A stretch of DNA of 64,000 nt from Isoetes taiwanensis (Eukaryota > Streptophyta > Lycopodiopsida > Isoetales > Isoetaceae). The notes below the pieces were generated by a model. It worked only from the letters and a program-made list of their open reading frames with translations, searched no databases and was not told the DNA's origin. The DNA is taken from contig JAJEKV010000047.1 of assembly GCA_021234155.1 (NCBI GenBank), positions 8,162,033 to 8,226,032 on the forward strand, read 5' to 3'. Every line of letters begins with the position of its first letter. Within the stretch, counting starts at the first letter, position 1. Position numbers and translations under genes: made by a program. Of the stretch, positions 22,801-33,493 are shown in pieces.

Positions 22801-23950
22801 GCAAATATTTGCAAATATGATGCAAATCTATGATAGGTGTAATCTGTTAACACAGATTGAACACAGATCTCAGAGTATATTTCGTTTTGACATATTTTTG
22901 CTTCTTATAGTAGATCAATGCCGCCACACTAAGGGCAAGATTAGTGTCCTTGTCATGTAGATCCCATCGGTATTTGTAGAAATATGAGAAGCTACAAATA
23001 TGAGAACTCCTCAAAAGGCATTTGTGGATATTACGTATTGCAATTGGCGGCCCCGATTACATAGACTAGAATCTCTTGATGTCTTTTGCAACATTAAAAG
23101 CGACATGGCATTTCGACTTACAAGCTCATTATCGGTGCCCAAATCCACCTAGCTAATCAACTAAGGTGTTCATTACTTATAAGTATATTACTAAGTATAT
23201 TCTTGAACATCTTAAAACAACTGCGGGCGGTAGATATTATAATAGTAGTAAATCAATCCACGCTACCACCATATATACCTATCTATACACATCGACATTA
23301 AATCTATAATTAAAATTTTATAAGACTTGCACATTATCAATGACAACATCTCACGCTCCACTTAGAATACTCCATACTATTTTACGATTCATATTCCTTA
23401 CACATAATATACTCACAATTATATTAGCATGTCTCCCAACAATTAAACATAGTTTTATGAGTCTCTATCTAGTCAAAATTACTAGATATCCTTTCTCTTT
23501 GTATTCAACTTCATTTCCTTGGGCATAACGATGACTCGTTTTGTGGGCTAAATTAGGGTATTTGCGGTGATGTTTGTGGACATTTACGATAACTACCTTT
23601 ATTTATAATGACTTTAAAAGTATTAAAATAGTAAAATGTTCAATGGTTCTTGGGTTATTTATTGTGGATTTCTTGTATATTCCATGGGAAGTCTGTTTTG
23701 GTCCATTCTTGACTGTTCCTAGTGGAATGTTGGGTTCATGCAGAATTTTTTCACCCAAATTTACTAGAATTCACGGACTCTATTATTCCTATTTGCTAAT
23801 TTAATTTAATTAAATGGCGACTCTACTAAGTGGAAAAAGTTTTCCCACTTTTAGGGTTCACTATTGGGATTTGCATCCCAACTTTCTACTAGGCGATTAG
23901 TTTTCTATCATAAGGTTATGGCGATTAGCTTGATCTTGGTCAACCAAGAT
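19819..23950. other. Gypsy element internal region without recognisable gag
   Basis: About 4.1 kb with no recognisable retroviral-type capsid or zinc knuckle. Visible features are an 18-base T run at 20939-20956 beside a second T run at about 20898, and a repeat of the word TTTCAAGGAGGATAT at 21455-21550. A GC-rich island at 21756-22110 has open frames rich in Gly/Arg on the plus strand. There are three copies of AAATATGATGCAA at 22771-22830. The island contrasts strongly with its AT-rich surroundings and may be captured DNA. Confidence 0.55.
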
Positions 23951-23954
23951 CATT

Positions 23955-23967
23955 GCTCTGATACCAT
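23955..23967 (-). other. Primer-binding site (tRNA-Met type)
   Basis: Minus strand ATGGTATCAGAGC directly after the LTR end (...CCACA). TGGTATCAGAGC is complementary to the 3' end of plant initiator tRNA-Met and is the commonest primer site of plant LTR elements. It fixes the element's orientation as minus. Confidence 0.92.
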
Positions 23968-25502
23968 TGTGGCGCTCCTTGCGCTATATCGGCCGATCCG
24001 TGATACATCGAAGGACCTTCCCCATCCAACGGCACCGTCGTATGGGCCCTCTGTCTAACTCACGCGGGATCCGGACTATCGAGTAGAGGACCGCAGAGGT
24101 GTCATTAATCCCCCGCCTCTAGGGGTCCCTATGTCGTGGAAGCAACATATAAACATAAGCACTAGCAATAACATAGCAACAATAGACTACCTCGAAGGGT
24201 AGTGATAATCCATCTAACCATATCATCAAATACAACAATACAATGAATGCATCAAATAGAGGGCTCCTACCGGGGCTCGGACTCAAGGGGAGTCGGCCGG
24301 CGGTTGGGGGCCTCGGATAAAACAGACGAGTTATGGCAATGACTTGGGGCGGCAATAGACAATGGCTAGGGGTTGACCACTCCATCCGCCCCTCACATGC
24401 ATACTTTGCGGATAGGCTAATCCGAGGCTCGGCGTGGCGTAGTAACTTTGCGGAGCGTAATCCCATGGTATCACCCAACGAGACTACTCGGGTTGCATCT
24501 CCCGGTCCGATGAGGTAGGAAGGGTTGCATCTCCCCCTCCTGCGAGTCGCGGTGGCTCCATGGGCGACTAGAGGATCGTGGCGACACTGCGTCCATACCC
24601 GTACGCAACTCCCAAAACAAGAGCCAAAGCCGACGCACAACTCTTGAGAGTCGAGGCGACACCATTGACCCGGGGAAGTGTCGGACCCATACCCCCCAGT
24701 GAAGTGACCGACTATGAGTCTAGCCAGCTATGGGACCCCGGTGGCCGGCGCTTCGGCCGGTCCTCCCTCCACTTTGCCACTGACCCGTTGTGTGGTGCTC
24801 GATCCTCCATAGCCTCGCGTAGCCGGGTGGGCTCTATGCACAGGCCGCATATTAATGGGAACTAATGGGTCTAAACTAGGAGTATCATCTAAATAATGGC
24901 TACTAGGTCTCTACCCCCCTTCTCAATACACAAGAGGTGCAAACATAAGATCAACCAGCATCATATCAACATAATCTTGATAATAAAAGAGAATAATCCT
25001 AATCACATACATCTAACTTATAGTTAGGGTTCATTGATTAGGGTTCATGTTCAGAACAATAGGTTCTAAAATGGCTCTACTACAATACTCGAATCTATCC
25101 GAAATACTTGCCTCTGACGCGCTATCACTAACTCCCTGGTTCTCCATCTCGGCAGCTAACTGCTGCAACCCCGGTATCGAAGGCGGTTTTGGTCGGGACT
25201 CGATCGCGGCCCGGTGGAGTGCGAGGTGGTGGAGCCAAAAGTGGCTAGGGTTTAGGGTTTAGCCTTTTTATATGTTAGGGTTCACATGAGGGCCACTTGG
25301 CTCCAATAGGGCGCGTCCATTCGTGGGTCACCTATAGAGTGAAGCCACGTGGAAATGGGTCACCTTCTAAGGTTGGCCAAGTTATGTAAATAACTTGGCC
25401 ATGCCCCCACACTTGGTGCATACAAGTCTACTAATGTAGATTTGTATAGTGACGTGGGCCTAGGATATACGTATTTATATCGTATATTCTAGGGGAACGT
25501 CA
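23968..25502 (-). repeat. 5' LTR of the nested gypsy element
   Basis: 1535 bp, plus-strand TGTGGCG...CGTCA, the partner of 13742-15280. The differences from the partner are spread evenly, with many one-base indels in C/G runs. Confidence 0.92.
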
Positions 25503-25892
25503 CAGCAGCTCTGGGGCAGCCGATTCCCCCTCCATGCCAACCCTCTCACTTGTGAGATGATCCGGTGAGGGCATCAGCCCAGCCGGCCGAACCTGCAGCC
25601 CTGAGGCAGCCGACCTGATCTGCACCTCCTCCCTCTCACTTGCAAGTAAATCCGACTTCAGCAGATCCGGCCTCTGATTGGAGAGTCCGACCTCTGAAGG
25701 CGAATCCGACCTATGAGTGGAAAAACCGACCTCTGAAGGTGAATCCGGTCTGTGCGTGGAAGATCCGACCCCAGCAGATCGATTCTGCTGGGCCACCCGA
25801 GCTAACCTTGGAATCCGCTTACGGGGCGCCAGATGCTCACTCCTCTGCTCACCTGCCATACCGCCCTCCGAAGCTGCAACCACCATCTCCAC
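25503..25892 (-). pseudogene. LINE ORF1 N-terminal segment, separated from the rest by 11.8 kb
   Basis: An open frame starts MEMVVAASEGG and runs 130 residues to the LTR border, where it ends ...PELL and enters a TGA that belongs to the LTR. In the middle, a peptide of the form STHRSDSPSEVG recurs about four times, from a roughly 39-bp tandem repeat at 25660-25780. The codon phase at the break and the shared CAGCAGC flank at 13735-13741 and 25503-25509 fit one ORF1 cut in two by the nested element. The ATG at 25892 is the first in frame, and the upstream 50 bases look like 5' UTR. Confidence 0.7.
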
Positions 25893-25950
25893 TCAGATCG
25901 GCACCTGAAGCCGCCGCCTCAATTCCGCTGCCGCCATACATGATACATGG

Positions 25951-26113
25951 AGTGATCTTGTGTTAATTTTGTTTCTTTTGGTCTGCTTAAAAAGTATAGT
26001 TCTGTTCCCATGAAACAGCAGATGATTGAAGTAGATAATTGATATGTTTTTTTACTTTGTATGTGCAGAAACTTCTTTATTTGATTGTGCTGCTCTGCTC
26101 TGCTCCATAAGCC
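25951..26113 (+). other. Short spacer with a possible splice acceptor upstream of the hAT gene
   Basis: A T-rich run followed by TTTGTATGTGCAG at about 26057-26069 is a good plant 3' splice site. It is followed by 45 bases and the ATG at 26114. It could close an intron that starts as far upstream as 6950, which would place the LINE and gypsy elements inside that intron. This is only a splice-signal argument. Confidence 0.3.
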
Positions 26114-28366
26114 ATGACAAAGGGACCAAGAAAACGAAAAACAACTTGCCTCCTTGGTCCTAACTTGCTAGATATGTTTGAGAAAGCAAGGAAGGCTAAG
26201 TTTGGTGAACCAGATGTTGAACCTAATGAGGAGTCAAGTGAGAGTGAAAATGATATAAACGATAAACCCGGTGTTTCAAGATAAATGGTTACAAACATGG
26301 TTGTGGATGCACTATGATAGAGATAACGATCAAGGTCTTTTGCAAAATCATCAAGCTTTTGTCTTTGTGCGAATAATCTTGTACTTGTATAGTTATTGAA
26401 TTCATGTTTTTGTATTAATATCTTGCATATGCAGGAAATAGTCCATTTGCAAATCGTGGAAGTCGTAATTTTAGGATTTCTAGCTTTTATGAACATGCAG
26501 CCTCAAAGACCCATATGGCAGCGGATGAAAAAAGCATTAATGCTGCAAAAGCAAAGAAACCTATTGTTGTGGCAGTTCAAAAAATGCAGTCTTCTGTCCA
26601 TGCGGCTGTGGAAAATTTGTTTAGGGCTACTTACACTGTGGCAGCGAGAAGTTGTTCATTCAACGACTTTGAACATGTTATTGACTTGATTGATTTAGTG
26701 GGTTGTCCAGCAATAACCAAACAGTTGTATCAGAATGACCATGTGTGCCATGATTTTGTTGTTTGTATTGGTGAGAGTTTGCATACTACTCTGATAGAAA
26801 AGATGAAAATCGGTCCATTTTTTGGAATTCAAGTTGATGAGTCAACAGATGTTGCTACCAACAAAGATCTTGTTCTTTGTGTTAGTTATTTGGAATATGG
26901 CAGCGAGGCAAAACATAGTTTTTTAACCATCTTAAGGGTCAGAAAGGCTGATGCAAGCACATTATTTGATGCTTTGATGGAGCAACTTAAACAAGCTGGC
27001 CTTGATATCAACAAGTTAATTGGATTTGGCTCTGATGGAGCATCCACAATGACAGGTCATAGAACTGGTGTTGCAGCCAGATTGAAGAGTTTTTATCCCT
27101 ATATGACCAGCATTCATTGCATTGCTCATCGTACTAATTTGGTTCTTCAGGATGCAGCGAAGGAGTCTACTATGTCTTGGATAGAAGAGATTGAAATGCT
27201 TGTCAATGCAATTGCAGCCCACTTTTCTCGCAACAGCAAACGATTGGAGAAGTTGCAAGAATTGCTTCAAGAGTATGCATGCGCGATTTTGCGATTAGAA
27301 GGGATCCAAAGCACACGATGGTTGAGAGGGCATAATGCTATTGGTAAATTGTGTGAGGACTTGCCCGCAGTTTTGGAGTATTCAAAGGTAGAATCATTAG
27401 CCATCTTTTCAAAGTTAGCCGATTTCAAAATGATTTACCTGCTGCATTTTTTAGCTGATATCCTTGGAGGGTTAATGATTTTGAGTAAGATGTTTCAAGC
27501 TCGAAACATTGACATAACCAGCATAAATGACCATGTAAAAACTGTAATTTTAGCAATTCAGACTTATTATATTGATGTACCTGAAATAGATCTGAATGCT
27601 TATCATCTTGATTCAAAGGGTTATCCTATAATCCCAGACTACAGGCCTCCGGCTGGCTGGTTGGAAGCTTTAAGGTCCTCGATACATGGAAACGAATTTA
27701 GAAGCTTCGAAATATCAAGGGAGATTGAATGGGACAGATTTGGAAAATGTTATAGCTCAACAAAAGGCTTATGCCAAGGCTATATGTGATAACTTGGAAG
27801 TCAGATTTGAAGATACATCCATCTTAAAGCATTTTGGTGTTCTCTCCCCATTGAATATACCTAAAATAGCTATCAGGTCAAGAAAGTTTGGGGAGGAGAG
27901 CTTAGAGGAGTTGATTAAGTTTTATGGCATGCCAAAGAAGAAAGGACTGGCAGAAATGACGACACCTTTAATCAATGGAGATGATTTGAGACGTGAGTAT
28001 TCTGATTACAAGCTTCATGCTTCAGCTAATTGACAGCATAAGAGTTTGGATGAAGTGTGTTCAATAATTGGTTCAAGTCCGGCAAATGAAATGCGGTACA
28101 GAAATATCTTGACCTTACTTCAAATTGGTTCTGTTCAATGTGCAAGTAATGCACTTTGTGAGAGTATTTTCAGCCATAGAACTAGTATAAAAAGTAGATG
28201 GGGACCATTACTAGGCGATTGCAGTTTAAGTGCATGTCTCTCTATTGTTGTAAATGGGCCTCCTCGTGCAAGAGACTTTGACTTCACACAAAGCATAGAA
28301 GTGTGGAAAAATAAGGCTGAGAATCGTGGTCGAATTATCTACTCTGGACAGCAAGTCGCTATTTAG
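26114..28366 (+). pseudogene. hAT-superfamily transposase-like gene (DUF4371 / zinc finger 862-like), broken
   Basis: The start ATG at 26114 opens a short basic exon (MTKGPRKRKTTCLLGPNLLDMF) that ends at a TAA at 26282. The main part resumes after a good acceptor (ATGCAG at about 26429-26434) with NSPFANRGSRNFRISSFYEH, then KTHMAADEKS (26515). Core motifs are FFGIQVDESTDVATNKDLVLCVSYLE (hAT catalytic Asp, 26818-26900), LIGFGSDGASTMTGHRTGVAARL, IHCIAHRTNLVLQDA, then IQSTRWLRGH. After a frameshift near 27690 it continues with VEWRG-like text (SKYQGRLNGTDLENV). After an in-frame TGA at 28031 it ends with the hAT C-terminal region (ALCESIFSHRTSIKSRWG). The family is secure. Frameshift plus stop argue for a pseudogene, unless the sequence has errors. 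No terminal repeats were found. Confidence 0.85.
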
Positions 28367-28585
28367 CTTAGTGGACTTTTTGGAAGGAATTTTTTGTGGA
28401 TTCTATGCCATTTTATAATACATATTTTCCATAAAAATGTTAACTTTTATTACTTTGTTCGTATTGTTATCTACTTTTTTGGCTCAATGCCATTTTTCCC
28501 ATAGTTTTAACTAGTTATAGGATTTGCCCGGTTGGAAAAATTATAATCCGGTACCCTTAAATATTAGGAGGTATTTTCACTAGTA
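28367..28585. other. Short AT-rich spacer
   Basis: 3' flank of the hAT gene. No feature recognised. Confidence 0.4.
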
Positions 28586-28641
28586 GAGAATGAGAATGAG
28601 AATGAGAATGAGAATGAGAATGAGAATGAGAATGAGAATGA
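28586..28641. repeat. (GAGAAT)9 microsatellite
   Basis: Nine uninterrupted hexamer units from 28586 to 28639, followed by GA. Perfect units suggest recent expansion. Confidence 0.95.
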
Positions 28642-29201
28642 TTTTCTTATCGTAGTTTCTAATTTCGAACCCTGGCAAGGAGTCAAGCCCCAAAAGTGCA
28701 AAAACAGGGCACGAATCTGTGGATTTTGGACTCCGGTGCAAGGGCTTTCCCGCGCCGCTTTTTCTTTTGTGGGTTTTCTAATCCGGCAATCCCCTTTCCC
28801 TGGTCCCTGTTTTAAGACTTTGCAAGCCCCTTTTAGCATCTGGGTCCCAATGCAGATCGTCCAGCCGCAGATCCGTGATGGCATATTGGATCAGCGGTTG
28901 TGTTCATGTTCAGGGAAAGAATAGTTCTGCTGGGTGTTCTTCAAATTAAAGTTTTCATACTTTTGACTTGTTTTCCTTCGCTGTCCAGTGGAGCTGGCCC
29001 TCTGGCAATAATGCCATCTGTTTGACGAATTAGAGTCTACAGAGATTTATCCGGAGCAAAATTTAGCTTGCCCAGGAAAATCCACGTGAGACATCCACTT
29101 GAGTTTAGTGACTGATATTATATTGGGTAGACTGCATTATACGGCCCCCTTCACTATTTAGTTCTGCCATTCTGCCACTCCCATCCATTCTGCCCTCCAT
29201 A
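28642..29201 (+). promoter_or_regulatory. Upstream region of the kinase gene
   Basis: 560 bases without a convincing exon. An open frame at 28736-28924 has no recognisable domain. The leader before the ATG at 29202 (TCTGCCCTCCATA ATG GCG) is pyrimidine-rich, as in plant 5' UTRs. TATATTGGGTAG at about 29117 is a possible TATA-like word. No regulatory site can be defined firmly. Confidence 0.3.
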
Positions 29202-30784
29202 ATGGCGCCAAGAATGGAGACCTGGGCTTCTGACATTATTGCTACATGCGGCCAAATGTCGAGTAGCAGCATGATAAACCAGAAACAATGTTATGTGCTA
29301 ACATTACTGGCAGATTGCATTGCACAGTATGTGCAGGAATGGAGTAGCATATTTGACCAACAAACAATTCCCAATTCGGCGGCCAAAGTGGGGATGAAGC
29401 TGCATGAGACTTTACTGAATGGTCTGCAGGTTATTCAGCTCTGCAAAGAACTGAACTGCGATTCCATAGTTTTCTGCGTTCTGGGTTGTAAAGGTGAGTG
29501 CAATGATACTATTGATGATGCAAGAGTATATGTTCAGATGATAAACCGTCACTTTCTGCATGTTGTAAGATCTGACCTTGAGAGGCGCCACAGTGTTGAG
29601 AAACTCATGCTGAAGGCAGAGTCTGAGTGTAGCATTTTAAAGGCTAATCTTGAGAGGTCATCTAAAGAGGACAAGATTACTTTGTTAGATAGCTACAGAT
29701 CTGAGACTATTAGACTTAGACGCTTTCCTAGCTGCCTTTTGGGTTGTAATTTTGATATCTCTGAGTTGTTACCAGTTTTAGGGACAGAGTCAAAAGACCC
29801 TAGTATTAAGGGCATTGATTTGCGAAAACTGGAACCTCTGGGGAAAGGTAGTTTTGGAAAAGTGACAAAGGCAGCGTGGCATAGAATATGTGTAGCCGTG
29901 AAAGAATTTGATGAAATTACACATTTTGAGGATGAATTGAATATATTTATGAATCCGCTGCTACATGACTCTCCCCATATTGTGCACTTGTTAGGCCACA
30001 CTCAAAAACATGCACTTGTCTTAGAGTTTGTGGACCAGAATCTAAATCATTTGATAAAAAGCAGGCAAGAATCAGATTGTCCCTTTTATCCGATTGAGGC
30101 GGTTGAGTTGATGCTCCAAATATCAAAAGCAATGAGACATTTGCATAGCCCTAATATTAATGTCGTTCACCGGGATTTGAAACCTTCTAATGTATTAGTA
30201 AAACCTAGAAGAAGGTCTGGAGGTTTCCTTATCAAACTTGCTGATTTCGGCATTTCTAGAAAGAACTTCCAAACATTAGAAACTAAAACTGACTACAAGG
30301 GCACTCTGGTCTATATGGCACCTGAAATGAAAGCAGGTAGATGTTTACAGCTTTGGCTTGATTTGTATGGAGATTCTTGGGGAGCAACTTCCAACACAAT
30401 ATGAAATTGAAAAGGAAGCAGGATTTGAGATGGAAGCATATTATGTGAGGATGGGTTTACCCAAAGACATTCCTAATCAACTTAAAAGTTTGATACTCTC
30501 TTGCATGAAATATGATGCGGAAAACCGTCCTAGCTTTCAGGAGATCTGCAATAGTCTTTGGCTTGTGAAAGAGGAAATTTTGATCGGAGACGTTGCTGCA
30601 ATGGAGTTAAATTTTACCATAAGTTTACCAGAGGGAATACAGGTTGCAAGTTCTTCCGGTTCTTCCGCGATTGCAACTTCTTCTGAGTTTAGAATGTTAA
30701 CAGTCTGTATTTCCATCAAATCCCCGCATTGTATCTTTGTAATTTGTAATTCTAATTCTTTCGTCTATAAATGCCAACAAACAG
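29202..30784 (+). pseudogene. Protein Ser/Thr kinase with N-terminal helical region; one frameshift
   Basis: Predicted kinase; a protein substrate is not inferable. Residues 1-190 are mostly helical, with a possible coiled segment (SVEKLMLKAESECSILKANLERS). The arrangement recalls plant MLKL-type kinases, but that is weak. The kinase domain starts near residue 205. It shows the Gly loop GKGSFGKV (214-221), AVK with Lys234, HRDLKPSN (323-330), DFG at 348-350 and MAPE at 372-375. The expected DVYSFGLICMEILGE is present but in another frame (30340-30384), so one frameshift with a small loss lies at about 30328-30342. The C-lobe then continues to WLVKEEI near 30580. All catalytic residues are present, so an assembly error or a young lesion is possible. 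After residue-equivalent 30616 the frame becomes Ser-rich and likely enters an intron ending at 30784. Confidence 0.8.
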
Positions 30785-31444
30785 CATGGGATGCAAGTCC
30801 GGTTCCAGCACGTTCAGACTGAAACCTATATCCAAGCACAAAATGGAGATATAGGACTTGATATCGGTGTCAGTAAGAATCCAGGTCTTCAAGAGACGTT
30901 CAAGGTAACTTATACAGAAATAATATATTGATTTGTAGCTGAAAGAAGTTTGATTACTCCTATAAACTGAAACAGAAACGTTTATCTTACAGTTATGGAA
31001 AACCGTCCGAATAGACAACAGGCCTATGAAGTTTAGGACGTTTATTAGGGTCTTGGATCATCACATAATTCAGGCAAACTTCGGAGGCGGCTATGGCCTC
31101 CATGCCCACGGTAATAATGAAGGGATACATGAGACATTTGTAATTACTGTCAAACCCAACACCGATCCGTCTGCCCGAAATGCCAGAGTTGTGATCCAAG
31201 CTTATGAGGGCGGCCAGTATCTTCAGGTCACTCAACAAACCCTTTTATTTGTTCTCCTCTTGTTAGGCTACACTTGTATATAAAAGCTTTTCCTTGTTAT
31301 AAAAGCTTTTCCTTGTTATGTTTTTAGGTATTAAACAATGAAGTGGCAGCCACGTTTGTGGATGATCCAAAGTGGACGGAGATTACTTCTGCCATGTTCG
31401 ACATACATATTGTTGCTGACAAATTGAGCGAAATGGTGATATAG
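30785..31444 (+). CDS. Fascin-like (beta-trefoil) domain exons, possibly the C-terminal part of the kinase gene
   Basis: Three exons join in phase 0 with canonical acceptors: 30785-30904, 30993-31226 and 31328-31444 (TAG). The product of about 156 residues resembles the N-terminal fascin-like domain of plant GH5 glucan exo-1,3-beta-glucosidases. It has MQVRFQHVQTETYIQAQNG, then NPGLQETFKVLW, ETFVITVKP, VVIQAYEGGQYLQV, NEVAATFVDDPKWTE and MFDIHIV. This is the repeated pattern of a strand, a Y/F-(I/L)-x-A turn and an ETF strand. No GH5 catalytic sequence follows: the ORF ends 18 residues later. The upstream acceptor (AACAAACAG at 30784) and the same orientation suggest splicing from the kinase. 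The donor on the kinase side is unclear, since CAG-GTTGCA at 30612 would be in phase but is weak. The second donor, CAG-GTCACT, is also weak. It could instead be an independent gene fragment. Confidence 0.6.
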
Positions 31445-33490
31445 CTTATTGTTGATAATAAGATTTACAGCTTCTTTGCCACAGCCATGTTTATGTATGC
31501 AGCAATCATTCCATGCGACAACGCATGTGTTTGAATATTTGGAAGGAAATGCTCAGGTTTCCTTGTTCAGCATATGCTGAAATCTTAGCTTTCCATTTTA
31601 TCATCTGATTAGGATTTCAGCATAATCTTAGGATTTCAGGACCATTTTATTTAACAATGTAGATGCTTCCCTGACATTATTGCACTTAAAATATTAGTTA
31701 GGGTCTGGGCATAGTTTGGGAACCTGCAAATAATAATCTAGCAAAGAGAAACCTGCTGTCCATATTTTCTTTCGGTGTGTCCAAGACTTTAATAATAATA
31801 ACTAGTCAAAAGCACGTTTGATTACTTTGCATAAAAAATTGTATGATATGTTTTGGGTGGTGCTTTTGAGCTGTTCCACCAAGTGCCTCAGTATTTGGCT
31901 TCTTTGTGCAAATGCCAAAATGTAGCATGTCCTCATGGAATACTATGGTGACAATATCCAACTGTGACAATTGCTGGACGTAATGAAACTATTTCCAAAG
32001 ATATTCTCTTGGTACAACAAGATGATTAAGATGCTACATCATATTACATCTCATGCATTGTGCCAAATCTAGGCTTGCATCATAAAGGCATAAGCGCTCA
32101 ATAGCAATTGCGCAAGCACTAACAGCCTAAGAAGTTTTTTCATCTTTTTCTCTTCTGACTACCAACATGGAGAGCTTTAACCTTGTGCTGTACAAGAACT
32201 AAGGGATATATAGTAAACTAGACATACCCTTGAAGCCCAAGTTTCCATGGCATTGAATTACAACATAAAACATCTAGATTATAATTTGCACCTAAGCTTA
32301 GAGAGGCACAAGTGGAATATAACAAGGTGGTAACACCCAGATGGTTGCCTTATGAATCTTTTAAATTGTATAAATTCGATGAGTTTGACAATGCTTTTGA
32401 TCATAACTTGGTCTAGGGTTTTTAAATGCGTCATAAAGAAAAGAGTATGTTATGCATAAAGGTCTTTTTGAAAGGTCATTATTATAGTACATTTTGTTTT
32501 CTTGACACTTACAGGATGTTAAGTTTTCGTGCCAATTTATCTAGAAATCATTAAGCATGAGTGTTTATTTCAACACTTGAGCATATATGATTGTGTCAAA
32601 TAATGTGCCCTACAAATTATTAAGCATATTTCAACCAGTTGAGCATATATGATTGTGTCAAATAATGTGTTCTACATACCAAATGAACTGCTAAACTAAA
32701 TCCAAATGCAATCGTTATTGCTATCATGGAATGGAAAGGCCATTACAAAGTCCGAAGATTGCAAAAAATGCCGTGATGGCTTTCAAGCCTTTGAAGAACA
32801 AAATATGCCTGCAATTCTGACAAGGATGAATATCTTTTTAACTCTCATTGTATTGCAAGTCGATGCCATCAATTCTTTCAGCATGATGAAAATAATCGCA
32901 GTCAGCAAGTTATAGGAGAAACGTCATCTCCTCAAACATTGTTGTATCTAGCTTTATCAGAGGATATAACTTGCCATGATTACTGAAGAACTTGTCTTGT
33001 TTTAACCCATTTTTAAGCACAGTTTTGGTAGCATGCCACAGTACCATGCAATTTTTCCAGGGCCGTTTAGAAACAAACACCTCTACCATTTCGAGCAAAG
33101 AAAAGCAGCAGAATCATGAGGACGGAAAAAAAGGGGAGATTTTTATGAAAAGCATACTGACGTTGTGTGGCAAGGATCTAGACCGTGTTCTATCTGTGCC
33201 CAGATGCTGCATTAGACTGCCAAATGGTTTCACTCTTATATTGCTTCTAAAACATAAGCTTTTCTAAAAATTTAGGGAAGGGAGGAATTTGAAATACCAT
33301 GTGCAATCTCATTTAACAAAAAATCATTGGAAAACAGAATGGCTTCATCACATAACATATATGCATCATCACTAATCCATGCTGCAATGCCTAATTTGAA
33401 TAGCTTCAATGACAGACTAGAATAAATACATGCTGTAATATCTTCCCTCTGTTACAAGAAAAATGCAGTAAATGTGACTTTACATGACCA
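31445..33490. other. Non-coding stretch
   Basis: AT-rich, with no exon I can support. A 27-base word (GCATATATGATTGTGTCAAA plus TAATGTG) occurs twice, at about 32581 and 32642. A 20-base word with TAAAAGCTTTTCCTTGTTAT occurs twice in tandem at 31281-31320, inside the intron before the last fascin-like exon. Confidence 0.5.
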
Positions 33491-33493
33491 GGG

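Larger units (their letters stand above)
13742..25502 (-). mobile_element. Ty3/gypsy chromovirus LTR retrotransposon, structurally complete, coding-degenerate
   Basis: Two long direct repeats, 13742-15280 and 23968-25502, are the LTRs. On the minus strand the left LTR is followed by ATGGTATCAGAGC, the tRNA-Met primer-binding site, and the right LTR is preceded by the purine run AAGGGGAGAA. Pol order on the minus strand is RT (18760-17954), RNase H (17940-17430), integrase (about 17200-16400), then a chromodomain-like segment (16182-15988), which is the gypsy order. No convincing gag is left between 19.8 and 23.9 kb. The 7-base flank CAGCAGC on both sides is consistent with a target-site duplication in a CAG-rich site. 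The LTRs differ at many positions and by small indels, so the insertion is not recent. Confidence 0.92.
7963..25950 (-). mobile_element. L1-clade LINE of plant type, near full length, interrupted by a nested gypsy element
   Basis: Read on the minus strand, the order is: Ser/Pro-rich ORF1 start (25892-25503), the interrupting LTR element, the rest of ORF1 with a DUF4283 domain (13741-11896), endonuclease (11890-10895), reverse transcriptase (about 10410-8607), a zinc-finger-like tail (to 8253), then a 3' UTR and an 11-base poly-A tail (T run 7963-7973). Without the insertion the LINE is about 6.2 kb, the usual size of a complete plant L1. It is markedly more GC-rich than the AT-rich flanks. 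The exact 5' end, placed near 25950, and a target-site duplication could not be found by eye. Confidence 0.85.

Noticed and set aside
23955-23967. tRNA gene fragment suggested by the TGGTATCAGAGC text
   Set aside because: Only the 12-base primer complement is present, without cloverleaf sequence. It sits exactly at an LTR border.
28736-28924. 62-codon ORF upstream of the kinase as an exon or uORF
   Set aside because: No domain, poor splice context, and strong composition bias from a GC-rich stretch.
30325-30360. Deletion of the kinase alpha-F aspartate
   Set aside because: DVYSFG is present in another frame from 30340, so the lesion is a frameshift rather than loss of the residue.
31227-31600. 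GH5 glucanase catalytic domain after the fascin-like domain
   Set aside because: The frame ends at 31444, and no GH5 motifs (such as the NEP glutamate) are found downstream.
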